In this document: positions 62,351-64,000 of the stretch, one piece after another
Layout: each line of letters opens with the position of its first letter
Numbering within the stretch: position 1 is the first letter of the stretch
Notes under the pieces: model-generated
The model's database searches: none
The model's input: the letters and a program-made list of their open reading frames with translations, nothing else
Told to the model about the DNA's origin: nothing
Position numbers and translations under genes: made by a program
Origin: Sinomonas humi
GTDB lineage: Bacteria; Actinomycetota; Actinomycetes; Actinomycetales; Micrococcaceae
DNA: 64,000 nt
Reading direction: 5' to 3'
Assembly: GCF_000802235.1 (NCBI RefSeq)
Contig: NZ_JTDL01000104.1
Span: 124,001-188,000 of the forward strand

Positions 62351-62560
62351 ATGACGCACGACGTCGACTACGGGAATACGGAGGACGACGACCTCACGGA
62401 GCCGCTCGATGGCCGCAACAGTCAAGCCCCTGAGGAGGGCTCTTCGGACAACCCCGAGATCCTCGACGAGGTCGATCCCCTTCACGACCCGCACCGTCTC
62501 ATCGAACTCGACGTGGAAGACGAGGAGCCTAACCCCGATATAGACCTCGGGTACGACTGA
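62351..62560 (+). CDS. Small acidic protein, 69 aa
   Basis: ATG 62351 follows GAGGAGCACGCG. Product MTHDVDYGNTEDDDLTEPLDG and onward to LIELDVEDEEPNPDIDLGYD: acidic, hydrophilic, no cysteine or membrane segment. It lies between the 50-aa gene and the nucleotidyltransferase, 4 bases upstream of its ATG. Similar short acidic proteins occur widely in Micrococcaceae, with unknown function; here the order suggests a shared mRNA. Confidence 0.7.
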   Translation: MTHDVDYGNTEDDDLTEPLDGRNSQAPEEGSSDNPEILDEVDPLHDPHRLIELDVEDEEPNPDIDLGYD

Positions 62561-62564
62561 CGGG

Positions 62565-63194
62565 ATGGCCTTCTCAACCGCTCCGGTCGCAGGAGTGCTG
62601 CTTGCCGCGGGCGCGGGACGGCGCTTCGGCGGCCCGAAGGCGCTCGCGGCGACGCCCGACGCCGGCGGCTGGCTTGAGCGCGGCGTGGGACTCCTGCTCG
62701 ACGTCGGCTGTGCCCCGGTTGTCGTGGTCCTGGGCGCCGGCGCAGAAGAGGCCCGAAGCCTCCTCCCGGCGTCCGAGCCACGCGTCATGCCCGTGGTCGC
62801 CGACGATTGGGCAGAAGGCGTGGGCGCCTCCCTCCGAGCCGCCCTCAACGCCCTGGACGGCATGCCGGCCGCCGCGCCCTGCATAGCCGCCCTTGTGACC
62901 CTCGTCGACCTTCCCCGCCTCGCGCCCGAAGCGCTCGAGCGCGTGGCGGGGACCGACGTCGTCCCTTCGTCGCTGCGGCGCGCGGTCTACGAGGGGAGTC
63001 CGGGGCACCCTGTGCTGATCGGGCGAGACCACTGGCATGACCTGCGGCACAGCCTCAAGGGCGACGTCGGCGCGGGGCCCTACCTGCGGGCGCACCGCGC
63101 CGAGCCCGTCGAGTGCTCCGGGCTCGGCGGGGACGAGGACGTCGACACGCCGGCTCAGTCCCTGCCCGGCTCCTCGAACAGACCGCCTGCGTGA
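62565..63194 (+). CDS. MobA/MocA-like nucleotidyltransferase
   Basis: 209 aa, starting 4 bases after the small gene. Nucleotide-binding N-terminus GVLLAAGAGRRFGGPKALA and a downstream Asp-rich metal site LVTLVDLPRL fit the molybdenum-cofactor cytidylyl/guanylyl-transferase group (MocA-like; the GRRFGGPKAL form). A role in molybdopterin cytosine dinucleotide formation is inferred; no molybdoenzyme gene is in view. The 3' end overlaps by 40 bases the converging acyl-CoA synthetase gene; stop codons are in different frames and strands. Confidence 0.8.
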   Translation: MAFSTAPVAGVLLAAGAGRRFGGPKALAATPDAGGWLERGVGLLLDVGCAPVVVVLGAGAEEARSLLPASEPRVMPVVADDWAEGVGASLRAALNALDGMPAAAPCIAALVTLVDLPRLAPEALERVAGTDVVPSSLRRAVYEGSPGHPVLIGRDHWHDLRHSLKGDVGAGPYLRAHRAEPVECSGLGGDEDVDTPAQSLPGSSNRPPA

Positions 63195-64000
63195 TCCTCT
63201 TCGGCCTGCTTCGCCAAGACGTAGTGGATTTTCTTGCCTGTCGCAGTCATCGGAAGATCGTCGATGAAGCGGTAGGCGCGCGGGCGCTTGTAGTTGGCCA
63301 GCCCGTCGTCGCCGACGCACCACTCCTCGAGCTGCCTGGCCGTGAGCTCCCCGTCCCTCCGCACGACGTAGGCGACGACTTTCTGCCCCCACCGCTCGTC
63401 GGGCAGCCCCACCACGACGGCGTCCTTGACCCCCGGGTGCGCGGCGAGGACCTCCTCGACCTGGACGGGGTGCACGTTCTCACCGCCAGAGATGATCATG
63501 TCGTCCTTGCGGCCCAGGATCGTCACGAACTCGCTCTCGTCCCACACGGCCAGGTCGCCCGTGTAGAACCATCCGTCGTAGAACTTCTCTTCGTTGATGC
63601 CGGGGAGATTGGCATAGCTGAACCCGGACTTCGCCGAGCGCATGATGACCTCGCCCTGCTCCGTGTTGTCATGGGCGACGTGCTCATCCGGCCGCGCGCG
63701 GCGGTCGGGGAAGATGCGGACGACGGCGACGTCGTCGTCCGTCGATGCCCTCCCCGCAGTCCCGGCGTGCTCGGGCAGGTCCTCCGGCCTGAGGAAGGTG
63801 TTCCAGAACGTCTCGGTGGTGCCGTAACCGTTGAAGATGCGCGGCGTGAGCGTGCGCTGATAGCGCAGGGCCGCGGCCTTGTCGAGCGGGGCGCCCATGG
63901 TCACGATCCCGCGGAGCGGCCCGAGATCGCGGGGGCTGCGCTCCTGCTCGTCCGCAAGCATCTCAAGAGTGGTCGGGGCGCCGATGAGGAACGTGATTCC
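63155..64000 (-). CDS. AMP-dependent acyl-CoA synthetase, 5' end outside window
   Basis: C-terminal half of an adenylate-forming enzyme; the frame stays open to base 64000 with no internal stop, so the N-terminus lies beyond. Seen: IFNGYGTTETFWNTF (A5-like), DGWFYTGDLAVWDESEFVTILGRKDDMIISGGENVHPVQVEEVLAAHPGVKDAVVVG, and the catalytic Lys in MTATGKKIHYVL. The GRKDDMIISGGENVHP form is that of fatty/aryl acyl-CoA ligases. Substrate not determinable. It converges with the nucleotidyltransferase. Confidence 0.88.
   Translation of the reverse strand, partial: GITFLIGAPTTLEMLADEQERSPRDLGPLRGIVTMGAPLDKAAALRYQRTLTPRIFNGYGTTETFWNTFLRPEDLPEHAGTAGRASTDDDVAVVRIFPDRRARPDEHVAHDNTEQGEVIMRSAKSGFSYANLPGINEEKFYDGWFYTGDLAVWDESEFVTILGRKDDMIISGGENVHPVQVEEVLAAHPGVKDAVVVGLPDERWGQKVVAYVVRRDGELTARQLEEWCVGDDGLANYKRPRAYRFIDDLPMTATGKKIHYVLAKQAEEDHAGGLFEEPGRD

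Overview
The window is high-GC chromosomal DNA from an actinobacterium, most likely a Micrococcaceae (Arthrobacter/Sinomonas-like) strain. The evidence is the GC-rich third codon positions, frequent GTG starts, the mycobacterial/actinobacterial order gcvH-garA-ftsR-bifunctional nuclease-merR, the parA-scpA-scpB-rluB-tyrA-cmk-der run, a PASTA-type Ser/Thr kinase, and a class II DAHP synthase. I assign no species.

Left chromosomal arm (1-23474): a LysM/transglycosylase (partial), a PASTA kinase, class II DAHP synthase, PlsC acyltransferase, two tandem alpha/beta hydrolases with a small membrane protein, ROK glucokinase, a FadD-type acyl-CoA synthetase behind a clear palindromic operator, a MinD-like ATPase, pyruvate carboxylase, an orphan ParA-type ATPase, the merR-bfn-ftsR-garA-gcvH block, an Fpg/Nei glycosylase, a dienelactone-hydrolase-like protein, an MFS permease and a luciferase-like monooxygenase.

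Genomic island (23475-50748, 27.3 kb): bounded by two identical 35-bp copies of the 3' part of tRNA-Pro(GGG), with a tyrosine integrase and a small excisionase-like HTH protein next to the intact tRNA. It carries (i) an unknown 567-aa protein, (ii) two divergent SNF2-type helicases, the second with a DUF3883-like C-terminus, followed by a DUF1156-type DNA methylase and a HEPN(Swt1-like)-DUF499 ATPase, which together look like a large DNA-modification-linked defence cassette, (iii) a MobF-type relaxase-helicase with a candidate oriT hairpin but no type IV secretion genes, (iv) an unrecognised two-gene module of a 324-aa soluble protein and a four-helix membrane protein, (v) a GIY-YIG-like protein with duplicated N-terminal repeats, and (vi) a fused DUF262/DUF1524 (GmrSD-like) restriction protein. 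This is a mobilisable element turned defence island. The least explained parts are the two-gene membrane module, the GIY-YIG-like protein and the 567-aa protein.

Right chromosomal arm (50749-64000): tRNA-Pro, der, cmk, tyrA, rluB, scpB, scpA and parA on the minus strand; dctA divergent from a CitA/DcuS-type two-component system that probably controls it; two short acidic proteins behind a four-copy tandem repeat; a MobA/MocA-like nucleotidyltransferase; and a partial acyl-CoA synthetase running off the window.
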